A stretch of 64,000 bases of DNA from Thalassotalea_H sp040779345 (GTDB taxonomy: Bacteria > Pseudomonadota > Gammaproteobacteria > Enterobacterales > Alteromonadaceae): NCBI GenBank assembly GCA_040779345.1, contig JBFONU010000002.1, forward strand, positions 124,001-188,000. The letters run 5' to 3'. Positions 36,450 through 44,283 of the stretch are shown here, in pieces. The notes beneath the pieces were generated by a model. That model saw only the letters and a program-made list of their open reading frames with translations. It searched no databases and was not told where the DNA came from. The position numbers were made by a program, and so were the translations under genes. Positions within the stretch are counted from its first letter, which is position 1, and each line of letters begins with the position of its first letter.

Positions 36450-36770
36450 TTATTCTGCGTTAAGTGTCAATTGAGTTTCTGCTTGGGTGCTTACGGCCTG
36501 TGAAATAAAATGCCAAAATTCATCTCCGCCACGTTTGTCTATCCATTGTTCATTTTCATAGTGGAAATGATGACCGTTAAACTTTGTAGCTACCCAAATT
36601 TCATGCAAAGGGGCTTGCTTATTAATGATGACTTTTGACGCGTTTTTAAAGGTCAGTGTTAACATGCCGCCAACCCCTTCATAATCAATATCGACGCCAC
36701 AGTCTTCAATCGCCTCTTCAAGTGCTAAGAGTAAATCTTCGGCCATTAAGTTATACTGTGTATCGTTCAT
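36450..36770 (-). CDS. cyaY: Frataxin homologue CyaY
   Basis: The 106-residue protein is the bacterial frataxin, which binds iron and modulates Fe-S cluster assembly. The acidic first helix (NLMAEDLLLALEEAIEDCGV), the strand GGMLTLTFKNASKVIINKQA, and HEIWVATKFNGHHF with the C-terminal helix are the full frataxin pattern. It leads the minus-strand run into hemC and faces lptM across a 110-base divergent gap, which keeps the cyaY-yifL-dapF neighbourhood of other gammaproteobacteria. Confidence 0.95.
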   Translation of the reverse strand: MNDTQYNLMAEDLLLALEEAIEDCGVDIDYEGVGGMLTLTFKNASKVIINKQAPLHEIWVATKFNGHHFHYENEQWIDKRGGDEFWHFISQAVSTQAETQLTLNAE

Positions 36771-36880
36771 TTATTCGCCCTTTTAGTAAAAAATGTACTA
36801 ATAATTTTTGTTTAACTGGTATTTTATAGTCAGCAGATTATAAAACGTCTATCATGGGAAAAAAATCGAATTAATCAAAA

Positions 36881-37042
36881 ATGCGTAAACTAAATTCAAT
36901 TATTTTCGTTTGTTTATTGATTTTGGCTAATATGTCTGGTTGTGGTATGCCAGGGCCATTATATCAACCTACTGAAAAACAAACGAATAAATCAATAGAT
37001 TCTAATAAAAAAGACCAATTAACCAAACAACAGGAACAATAG
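36881..37042 (+). CDS. lptM: LptM (YifL-like) small lipoprotein
   Basis: The 53-residue lipoprotein begins with a signal peptide (MRKLNSIIFVCLLILANMSG) followed by Cys-Gly-Met-Pro-Gly-Pro-Leu-Tyr-Gln-Pro. The C-G-x-x-G-P-L-Y-x-P block directly after the lipidated cysteine is the signature of YifL/LptM. LptM binds the LptD-LptE translocon and aids LptD disulfide maturation. The tail is polar (Lys, Asn, Gln). It ends two bases before the lysA start codon, so the two are co-transcribed, as in other gammaproteobacteria. It is short and easily missed in automated calls. Confidence 0.9.
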   Translation: MRKLNSIIFVCLLILANMSGCGMPGPLYQPTEKQTNKSIDSNKKDQLTKQQEQ

Positions 37043-37044
37043 TT

Positions 37045-38292
37045 GTGGATTTTTTTAATCGTAAACAAAATCACCTATATGCGGAAGACTGCTCAGTTGC
37101 AGACTTAGCAAAAACGTATGGCACCCCCTTGTATATCTATTCCCGTGCGACGATAGAACGTCATTGGCATGCATTTGACCAAGCCGCGGGAGATCGTCCT
37201 CATCTAGTGTGTTATGCCGTGAAAGCTAACAGTAACTTGGCTGTGCTTAATGTCATGGCGCGATTAGGTTCAGGCTTTGATATTGTGTCAAAAGGTGAGT
37301 TAGCGCGTGTCTTGCAGGCCGGTGGTGATCCTAAAAAAGTGGTGTTTTCAGGGGTAGGTAAAAAGTCAGAAGAAATTATTTATGCATTAGAGCAAGGTAT
37401 TCATTGTTTTAATGTGGAGTCTGAAGCTGAGCTGGATCGTATTCAGCAAGTGGCAAAAAAATTAAACTTAGTTGCGCCTATTTCCTTAAGAGTGAACCCG
37501 GATGTTGATGCAGGCACACATCCTTATATTTCCACGGGACTAAAAGAAAATAAATTTGGTGTCAGTATTGATGATGCTTATAAAATTTATGCGAAAGCCG
37601 CCAGTTATTCACATATTGATGTCAAAGGCATTGATAGTCATATTGGCTCCCAATTAACTGAAATACAGCCTTTTCTTGATGCGCTAGATCGTGTTCTCTT
37701 ACTGGTTGATAATCTAGCAGAGCAAGGAATTATACTTGCCCATATTGATGTTGGTGGCGGTTTAGGGGTTTGTTATGATGATGAAACGCCTCCGCACCCC
37801 AATGAATATGCGAAAGCTATCGCCGACAAACTTGCAGGTCGTGACATTTCGTTGATTTATGAGCCAGGTCGAGCAATTATGGCCAATGCAGGCATTTTAG
37901 TGACTGAAGTTGAGTTTTTAAAAACCAATCAAGACAGGCATTTTGCTATTGTCGATGGCGCGATGAATGATTTAATCCGTCCGTCATTATATCAAGCATG
38001 GCAGAATATTATTCCTGTTGAAGAGAAGGCTAATGTACCGACTCAATCTTATGACATTGTCGGCCCTGTTTGTGAAACTGGTGACTTTTTAGGAAAAGGA
38101 CGTGAATTAGCGATTGAGGCGGGTGATTTATTAGCGGTTCGTTCTTCAGGTGCTTATGGTTTTACGATGAGTTCAAATTATAACAGTCGCCCTAGAGCTG
38201 CCGAGTTAATGGTTGATGGTGAAAACTGTTATGTTATTCGTCAAAGAGAAACAATAGAAAGCTTATGGCAAGGTGAAAACTTATTGCCTTAA
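37045..38292 (+). CDS. lysA: Diaminopimelate decarboxylase
   Basis: The 415-residue PLP enzyme makes lysine from meso-diaminopimelate. CYAVKANSNLAVL contains the PLP lysine, HIGSQLTEIQPF the phosphate and substrate contacts, HIDVGGGLGV the glycine-rich loop, YEPGRAIMANAG, and GPVCETGDFLGKGRELAIEA the conserved cysteine motif. It starts at GTG, two bases after lptM. It sits with dapF, the preceding pathway step, 34 bases downstream. Confidence 0.97.
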   Translation: MDFFNRKQNHLYAEDCSVADLAKTYGTPLYIYSRATIERHWHAFDQAAGDRPHLVCYAVKANSNLAVLNVMARLGSGFDIVSKGELARVLQAGGDPKKVVFSGVGKKSEEIIYALEQGIHCFNVESEAELDRIQQVAKKLNLVAPISLRVNPDVDAGTHPYISTGLKENKFGVSIDDAYKIYAKAASYSHIDVKGIDSHIGSQLTEIQPFLDALDRVLLLVDNLAEQGIILAHIDVGGGLGVCYDDETPPHPNEYAKAIADKLAGRDISLIYEPGRAIMANAGILVTEVEFLKTNQDRHFAIVDGAMNDLIRPSLYQAWQNIIPVEEKANVPTQSYDIVGPVCETGDFLGKGRELAIEAGDLLAVRSSGAYGFTMSSNYNSRPRAAELMVDGENCYVIRQRETIESLWQGENLLP

Positions 38293-38326
38293 ACCATGTT
38301 ATTCGTGTGGTGACAGAGAATTATAA

Positions 38327-39157
38327 ATGTTAGTAAATTTTTCAAAAATGCATGGTTTAGGTAACGACTTTTTGGTGTTAGATAATGTCACCCAAAACGT
38401 TTATATTCCTAATGATCAAATTCGACGCCTTGGTGATAGAAATTTTGGTATCGGTTTTGATCAATTATTAGTGGTGGAACCACCCTACGATCCCGATTTA
38501 GATTTTCATTATCGCATTTTTAATGCTGATGGCAGTGAAGTGAGTCAATGCGGCAACGGAGCTCGGTGTTTTGCTCGCTTTGTTCGTATGAAAGGCTTGA
38601 TCAATCGTAATAAAATACGTGTGTCTACACATGCGGGTAAAATGACCTTGTTTATTGAGCGTGATGGTAATGTTACTGTGACGATGCCTGTGCCGCAGTT
38701 TGAACCCGCAAAAATTCCTTTTTCAGCACAAAAAGTTGAAGGAACTTACATTCTTCGAAGTGAAGAAGAAACCGTGCTTTGTGGTGCCGTTTCCATGGGG
38801 AATCCGCATTGTGTGTTAACCGTAGATGACGTTTTAACCGCACCTGTTAATGAGTTAGGCGCACAATTAACGGCACATGAACGATTTCCTAAAGGCGTGA
38901 ATGTTGGCTTTATGGAAGTGGTTTCACCTGAGTACATAAAGTTACGTGTTTATGAACGCGGCGCAGCAGAAACTCTTGCTTGTGGCAGTGGTGCTTGTGC
39001 GGCCGTTGTTATTGGACAAACCCAGAAAAAGTTAGCAAAACAAGTAACCGTTGAATTGCCAGGTGGCAAGTTACGCATTTATTGGAAGGGACCCGGTAAC
39101 CCAGTAAAAATGACAGGGCCGGCAGTACATGTTTTTGATGGACAGATACATATATGA
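38327..39157 (+). CDS. dapF: Diaminopimelate epimerase
   Basis: The 276-residue enzyme interconverts LL- and meso-diaminopimelate. Its two catalytic cysteines are in NADGSEVSQCGNGARCFARF and in ETLACGSGACAAVV. The N-terminal FSKMHGLGNDFLVLD is the family opening. Length matches E. coli DapF (274). The stop overlaps the next gene's ATG by four bases (ATGA), showing coupling with the DUF484 gene. Confidence 0.97.
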   Translation: MLVNFSKMHGLGNDFLVLDNVTQNVYIPNDQIRRLGDRNFGIGFDQLLVVEPPYDPDLDFHYRIFNADGSEVSQCGNGARCFARFVRMKGLINRNKIRVSTHAGKMTLFIERDGNVTVTMPVPQFEPAKIPFSAQKVEGTYILRSEEETVLCGAVSMGNPHCVLTVDDVLTAPVNELGAQLTAHERFPKGVNVGFMEVVSPEYIKLRVYERGAAETLACGSGACAAVVIGQTQKKLAKQVTVELPGGKLRIYWKGPGNPVKMTGPAVHVFDGQIHI

Positions 39158-39864
39158 GCAATGAAAACGAAACAGCATTAAAAGAAAACCTTCATTTACA
39201 AAATGAAGAACTCACGTTATCGGATGATATTGTTGTCAATTTCTTAGAAGATAACCCTGAATTTTTTAACCGTAATCCAGAAGTCGTGACTTCTCTACGG
39301 TTAAATGACACTCAACGTGGCACAGTATCCTTGGTTGAACGACAACAACAACAATTACGTCAAAAAGTGCATGGCTTAGAGGAAGAAATTACTCAGCTAA
39401 TGGCGATTGCCAATCAAAATGAACAACTATTTGCTCTGTATAGTGACTTATATTTGCGTTTGCTCGATTGTGATTCTGCCAGTGAGTTGTTGGATTGTTT
39501 GTATCAAGCAACAACAGAATTGCTCTCATTATCAGATTTTAAATTATGGTTAAACCAAGCGGTAAACATTTCACATCATAGTTTGATTGAAAAAGATTGC
39601 GGTGGCGTTTTACAAAATCGCTTAACCAAAGATGAGTATTATTTCGGTCGTATTCAGCAAAGTGAGCAAGCATTAGTTTTTTCAGAAGCTTGTGAAGGTT
39701 CTGTGGTATTAATTAAGCTACAACATCATGAAGAAGTGATTGGATTTTTAGCGATTAGTAGCCGTGATGCAGAGCATTTTGATCCGCGTATGGACACGTT
39801 ACTATTAGGACAATTTAGAAAGCTAGTGGCAAAATTATTACACCAGCACCTGTTTGAACAATAA
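39154..39864 (+). CDS. DUF484 (YigA-like) protein
   Basis: The 236-residue protein matches the DUF484 family: IVVNFLEDNPEFFNRNPEVV is the N-terminal signature (F-L-x-x-N-P-x-F-F), followed by RGTVSLVERQQQQLRQKVHG and a GAF-like C-terminal domain (residues about 95-230). The molecular function is unknown. In E. coli the equivalent, yigA, sits between dapF and xerC. Here the next gene is the HAD hydrolase, with only 12 bases between and no xerC. It overlaps dapF by four bases. Confidence 0.9.
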   Translation: MSNENETALKENLHLQNEELTLSDDIVVNFLEDNPEFFNRNPEVVTSLRLNDTQRGTVSLVERQQQQLRQKVHGLEEEITQLMAIANQNEQLFALYSDLYLRLLDCDSASELLDCLYQATTELLSLSDFKLWLNQAVNISHHSLIEKDCGGVLQNRLTKDEYYFGRIQQSEQALVFSEACEGSVVLIKLQHHEEVIGFLAISSRDAEHFDPRMDTLLLGQFRKLVAKLLHQHLFEQ

Positions 39865-39876
39865 TACAGACTAACT

Positions 39877-40611
39877 ATGATGAGGTTTTATCGTCGATTA
39901 GCTCCTTTTAAAGCGATTAGCTTTGATCTTGACGACACTTTATATAGCAACTTCCCTGTGATGATGGCAACCGATGCTAAAATGGTTGCCTACTTTGCGC
40001 AGCACTTACCCCCCAATAAAAACAGTATTTATAATCATAAATTTTGGTTTACCTTTCGAGAACAAGCACTAAAGCAAGATCCACAATTAATCCATGATGT
40101 GGGCGAGCTGCGTTTACAGAGCTATTTTCTTGGCATACATTCGTTAGGGTATTCACCTGAAATTTCGATGGTCATGGCAGAAAAAGCCTTAGTCTATTTC
40201 GTTGAACAGCGGAGTGATTTTACGGTACCCAATTCAGTTCATCAATTACTGACAAAACTCAAACAGCATTGGCCGCTTATCGCAATAAGTAATGGAAATG
40301 TAGATACTAAGGCAATTGGTATTGATCATTATTTTGATGCGCTTTTCCATGCAGGCTTTCACAATGGTAAGGCTTTAAAACAAAAACCTGATGCAGATAT
40401 GTACAACCGTGCGTGTCAGCAATTTAACTTGCAGCCTGCACAGCTTTTACATGTTGGTGATTGTGGAGCAAATGATGTGTTAGGCGCCATTCGTTTTGGT
40501 TGCCAAACTGCTTGGATATCAACCTATGATGTAGGTAAGCCGCTAACACTTTTACCAAATATTGAATTATCTGATGTTGTTGAATTACATCGGTTGATAA
40601 CGCGTATATAA
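39877..40611 (+). CDS. HAD-superfamily hydrolase (YigB-like)
   Basis: The 244-residue protein carries the HAD motifs: ISFDLDDTLYSN (motif I with the nucleophilic Asp), IAISNGNVDTK (motif II), and LHVGDCGANDVLGAIRFG (motif IV). E. coli YigB is an FMN and sugar-phosphate phosphatase at the same place before uvrD, so a riboflavin-related role is plausible but not proved. Two ATGs occur at 39877 and 39880; neither has a clear ribosome site. It is 12 bases after the DUF484 gene and 33 before uvrD. Confidence 0.85.
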   Translation: MMRFYRRLAPFKAISFDLDDTLYSNFPVMMATDAKMVAYFAQHLPPNKNSIYNHKFWFTFREQALKQDPQLIHDVGELRLQSYFLGIHSLGYSPEISMVMAEKALVYFVEQRSDFTVPNSVHQLLTKLKQHWPLIAISNGNVDTKAIGIDHYFDALFHAGFHNGKALKQKPDADMYNRACQQFNLQPAQLLHVGDCGANDVLGAIRFGCQTAWISTYDVGKPLTLLPNIELSDVVELHRLITRI

Positions 40612-40644
40612 TCCTTCTAACTTTTTCATTTCGAGCTGATCTCT

Positions 40645-42834
40645 ATGGACGTCTCAGAATTACTTGATTCTTTAAACGATAAGCAGCGCGATGTTGTTGC
40701 TGCACCTTTACAAAATATGCTGGTTTTAGCTGGGGCTGGAAGTGGCAAAACGCGTGTTTTAGTTCAGCGTATCGCTTGGTTGATGAAAGTTGAGCATGTT
40801 TCACCTCATAGTATTTTGGCAGTTACTTTTACCAATAAGGCCGCAGCAGAAATGCGTGCCAGAGTAGAGCAAACCGTCGATGGTAATATCCATGGCATGT
40901 GGATTGGTACATTTCATGGTTTAGCGCATCGCTTATTGCGCATGCATTTTCAAGAAGCTAAGTTACCTCAATCTTTTCAAGTGCTTGATTCAGACGACCA
41001 ATTACGATTAGTGAAACGCATCGTTCGGGCGATGAATTTAGATGAAAAACGTTGGCCAGCAAAGCAAATGCTCTGGTATATCAATGGTAAAAAAGATGAA
41101 GGCTTGCGTCCTCAGCACATTGAAACGCATTATGATCCCACTGAAGAAACCTTCGTTAAGGTTTATCAAGGATATCAAGACGCATGTGATCGTGCAGGTT
41201 TGGTTGATTTTGCTGAGTTATTATTACGTGCCCATGAATTGTGGTTAGATAACCCCGTTTTGTTAAAGCATTATCAGCAACGCTTTTCCCATGTTTTAGT
41301 CGATGAGTTTCAAGATACGAATGCGATTCAATATGCCTGGTTGAATATGCTAGGCCGCGAACAAGGTAAAGTGATGATTGTTGGCGATGATGATCAATCC
41401 ATTTATGGCTGGCGCGGTGCAAAAATAGAAAATATTCAACGGTTTCTTAAAGAATTTGATGATGCGAAAACCATCCGTTTAGAGCAGAATTATCGTTCTA
41501 CTGCTAACATTCTTAATGCAGCGAATAAATTGATTGAGAATAACAACAATCGTTTAGGCAAAGATTTATGGACAAAAGACGATGCCGGCGAAAAAATATC
41601 GGTTTATACCGCGTTTAATGAAATCGATGAAGCACGCTTTATCGCCGGAAGAATTACCGAATGGCTCAAAAGAGATTTATCATCGAGTGATGATTCACTT
41701 GATGATGTGGCCATTTTATATCGCAGCAACGCCCAATCGCGCTTATTAGAAGAAGCATTATTACAAGCTAAATTACCTTATCGCATATATGGGGGCTTAC
41801 GCTTTTTTGAACGACAAGAGATAAGAGATGCTTTAGCGTATTTACGTTTGATCAACAATCGTGATGACGACGCTGCTTTTGAACGAATTTTTAATACACC
41901 TACTCGCGGTATTGGTAATACTACCATTGCTTTAGTGCGTGATGCTGCGCGAAGTTTGGAAGTCACTTTATGGCAAGCCTGTCAGATCATGTTAAAAAAT
42001 CAAGAATTAAAAGGGCGTAGTGCCAAAGTTATTCAACACTTTATTCACTTGATTGATCAACTCGAAGACGATTCTGAAAATTTAGATTTAGACCAACAAG
42101 CTAATTTTGTAATTCAGCACAGTGGCTTAAAAGCCATGTATCAAGCTGAAAAAGGTGAGCGAGCAGAAGCGAGAATTGAAAACTTAAATGAATTGGTCAC
42201 CGCTTGCCAAACATTTGAAATGGATCCTGAGTTAGCCGATGAGCAAAGCCAATTAACCGGTTTTTTAACGCATGCGGCGTTAGAGTCAGGGGAATCTCAA
42301 GCGGATGAATATGAATCGGCTGTACAATTGATGACCATGCATGCAGCTAAAGGTCTTGAGTTTAAATTAGTGTTTATTGCTGGACTCGAAGAAGGCATGT
42401 TTCCTTCTCAACAATCAGTTGAAGAAATAGGACGCTTAGAGGAAGAGCGTCGTCTCTGTTATGTCGGTATGACGCGAGCGATGCAAAAACTCTATTTATG
42501 CCATGCTGAAAGTCGTCGTTTATACGGACAAGAAAAATATCATAAACCGAGTCGATTTTTACGTGAATTACCGAGTGAATGTGTGGAGGAAATTCGATTA
42601 CAAAATCAAGTTTCAAGGCCTACAAGTACCGGACGATTTGCCAATACCATTACATTAGAGTCATTCGATAACTCGGGTTTTAAGTTAGGACAAAATGTTT
42701 TACATCAAAAATTTGGTGAAGGAGTGGTGTTAAATTATGAAGGAAATGGCGCTCAAAGCAGAATTCAAGTAAATTTTGCCGATGCAGGTAGCAAATGGCT
42801 GGTGGTAGCCTATGCTAATTTACAGGCGTTATAA
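40645..42834 (+). CDS. uvrD: DNA helicase II UvrD
   Basis: The 729-residue superfamily 1A helicase acts in nucleotide excision and mismatch repair. Motif I is MLVLAGAGSGKTRVLVQRIA, motif II VDEFQDTNAIQY, motif III VGDDDQSIYGWRGA, motif IV EQNYRSTANIL, and motif VI YVGMTRAMQKLYL. The N-terminal DSLNDKQRDVVAAP is UvrD-like, and the C-terminal FGEGVVLNYEGNGAQSRIQV domain is the RNA-polymerase-binding Tudor-like end of UvrD. The start has CGAGCTGATC before it. No LexA-box match was found near it. The next gene begins 18 bases downstream. Confidence 0.97.
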   Translation: MDVSELLDSLNDKQRDVVAAPLQNMLVLAGAGSGKTRVLVQRIAWLMKVEHVSPHSILAVTFTNKAAAEMRARVEQTVDGNIHGMWIGTFHGLAHRLLRMHFQEAKLPQSFQVLDSDDQLRLVKRIVRAMNLDEKRWPAKQMLWYINGKKDEGLRPQHIETHYDPTEETFVKVYQGYQDACDRAGLVDFAELLLRAHELWLDNPVLLKHYQQRFSHVLVDEFQDTNAIQYAWLNMLGREQGKVMIVGDDDQSIYGWRGAKIENIQRFLKEFDDAKTIRLEQNYRSTANILNAANKLIENNNNRLGKDLWTKDDAGEKISVYTAFNEIDEARFIAGRITEWLKRDLSSSDDSLDDVAILYRSNAQSRLLEEALLQAKLPYRIYGGLRFFERQEIRDALAYLRLINNRDDDAAFERIFNTPTRGIGNTTIALVRDAARSLEVTLWQACQIMLKNQELKGRSAKVIQHFIHLIDQLEDDSENLDLDQQANFVIQHSGLKAMYQAEKGERAEARIENLNELVTACQTFEMDPELADEQSQLTGFLTHAALESGESQADEYESAVQLMTMHAAKGLEFKLVFIAGLEEGMFPSQQSVEEIGRLEEERRLCYVGMTRAMQKLYLCHAESRRLYGQEKYHKPSRFLRELPSECVEEIRLQNQVSRPTSTGRFANTITLESFDNSGFKLGQNVLHQKFGEGVVLNYEGNGAQSRIQVNFADAGSKWLVVAYANLQAL

Positions 42835-42852
42835 AAAATGAAGTGAGATTAA

Positions 42853-44097
42853 ATGCAAAAAAAATTGTTGGTTGTTGAAGACAGTAAATCTATTGCTAGA
42901 ATTATCGAGCAAATAGGTAAAGCATTAGGATATGAAGTGACAATTGCGACTTGTTTAGCAGATGTTGAAACTGTATTGCAGGGAGATCATGAGTTCTTTG
43001 CCGCAACTATTGATTATGCTTTACCTGATGCTGAAAACGGTGAAGCAATTGCAACGGTATTATCACATGGCGTCCCTGGCGTTGTTATGACAGGGAAAAT
43101 GGATGAAGCTACACGCCAAAAAATTCTTGCCCAACCGGTTATTGATTATATTCCAAAAGAAAACAGCCAAGCGTTTATGTATTTAAAACGCATATTGTAT
43201 TGGCAAATGGCTAATGCGGGCACCGGAGTGCTAGTTGTTGATGACTCTAGGTCCGCTAGAAATCATATTGTTGAATTATTAAAAAGACGTAATTTTACTG
43301 TTTATATTGCCGATGGTGGGGATGTAGCCCTCGATGTCATTGAAAAAAATGATAATATTAAATTAGTGATCACCGATTTAGAAATGCCGGGTATGGATGG
43401 CATTGCGTTAACGAATGAAATACGTAAACGCTATAGCCGAGAGCAAATGGTGGTCATCGGTATTTCAGGGGCAAGCAATGTTATGCACTCTGCGCGATTT
43501 ATTAAAAATGGCGCGGATGATTTTCTACGCAAGCCATTTTGCCCAGAAGAGTTTTATTGTCGTATCACCCAAAATATTGAGAATTTACATAATATTGAAA
43601 AGATTCAAAAAGCGGCGAATACCGATTATTTAACGGAACTACCAAACCGCAGAGCATTTTTCACTGATGCTCAAAAGTGCATTACCGCGTACATTGAAAA
43701 AAACGTTCCTTTCGGTTTAGTTATGTTAGATATTGATTTCTTTAAAAAAGTGAATGATACCTACGGGCATGATGCCGGAGATCATATTTTAAAGACATTA
43801 GCATCTTATATGAAAAAGCATTTAAATAATGGCCTTTTAGCACGCTTAGGGGGAGAAGAATTTGCAATTTTATTACCAGGGACAGACACCGACCAAATCT
43901 ATCATCGCCTTGATGATTTTCGCAGAGAAATCGCTGTTTCACCGATCACTTATGAGGAACACCACATTAATTTTAGTATTAGTATGGGAGTTGTTTTTAA
44001 TGGGAAACAAGCTTTAGCTGAGTTATTGAATGAAGCCGATAATGCTTTATATAACGCAAAAGAAAATGGTAGAAATCAAATAGTGATTGCAGAGTAA
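42853..44097 (+). CDS. Tandem-receiver diguanylate cyclase (REC-REC-GGDEF)
   Basis: The 414-residue protein has two receiver domains: residues about 3-120 (KLLVVEDSKSIARI with Asp in ATIDYALPD) and about 125-245 (GVLVVDDSRSARNH, phosphoacceptor Asp in LVITDLEMPGMDG, Lys in FLRKPF). A GGDEF domain follows (about 250-414). Its motif is GGEEF with an intact DIDFFKKVND metal site and no RxxD inhibitory site before it (LNNG in that place), so it should be an active cyclase without product feedback at the I-site. It is 18 bases after uvrD. The kinase 187 bases downstream is a plausible partner. Confidence 0.92.
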   Translation: MQKKLLVVEDSKSIARIIEQIGKALGYEVTIATCLADVETVLQGDHEFFAATIDYALPDAENGEAIATVLSHGVPGVVMTGKMDEATRQKILAQPVIDYIPKENSQAFMYLKRILYWQMANAGTGVLVVDDSRSARNHIVELLKRRNFTVYIADGGDVALDVIEKNDNIKLVITDLEMPGMDGIALTNEIRKRYSREQMVVIGISGASNVMHSARFIKNGADDFLRKPFCPEEFYCRITQNIENLHNIEKIQKAANTDYLTELPNRRAFFTDAQKCITAYIEKNVPFGLVMLDIDFFKKVNDTYGHDAGDHILKTLASYMKKHLNNGLLARLGGEEFAILLPGTDTDQIYHRLDDFRREIAVSPITYEEHHINFSISMGVVFNGKQALAELLNEADNALYNAKENGRNQIVIAE

Positions 44098-44283
44098 CCA
44101 TTAACAAAACAAAACAAAATCATTCTAAAGCTACATTCTATAGTTAAATAAATAGCGTAAAAATATATTCTAAAAAAAACTTCATTTTATTCATGGTATT
44201 AGTCTAGTTGAACGGGGATAAAAATTACCACGTGCTTTATCTTTCAAAAAAAAGTAAAGTATATTAATTGCAACCAAATCTTG

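Noticed and set aside
40612..40660. LexA box before uvrD
   Set aside because: No CTGT-N8-ACAG pattern is present in the 33-base gap or first codons.
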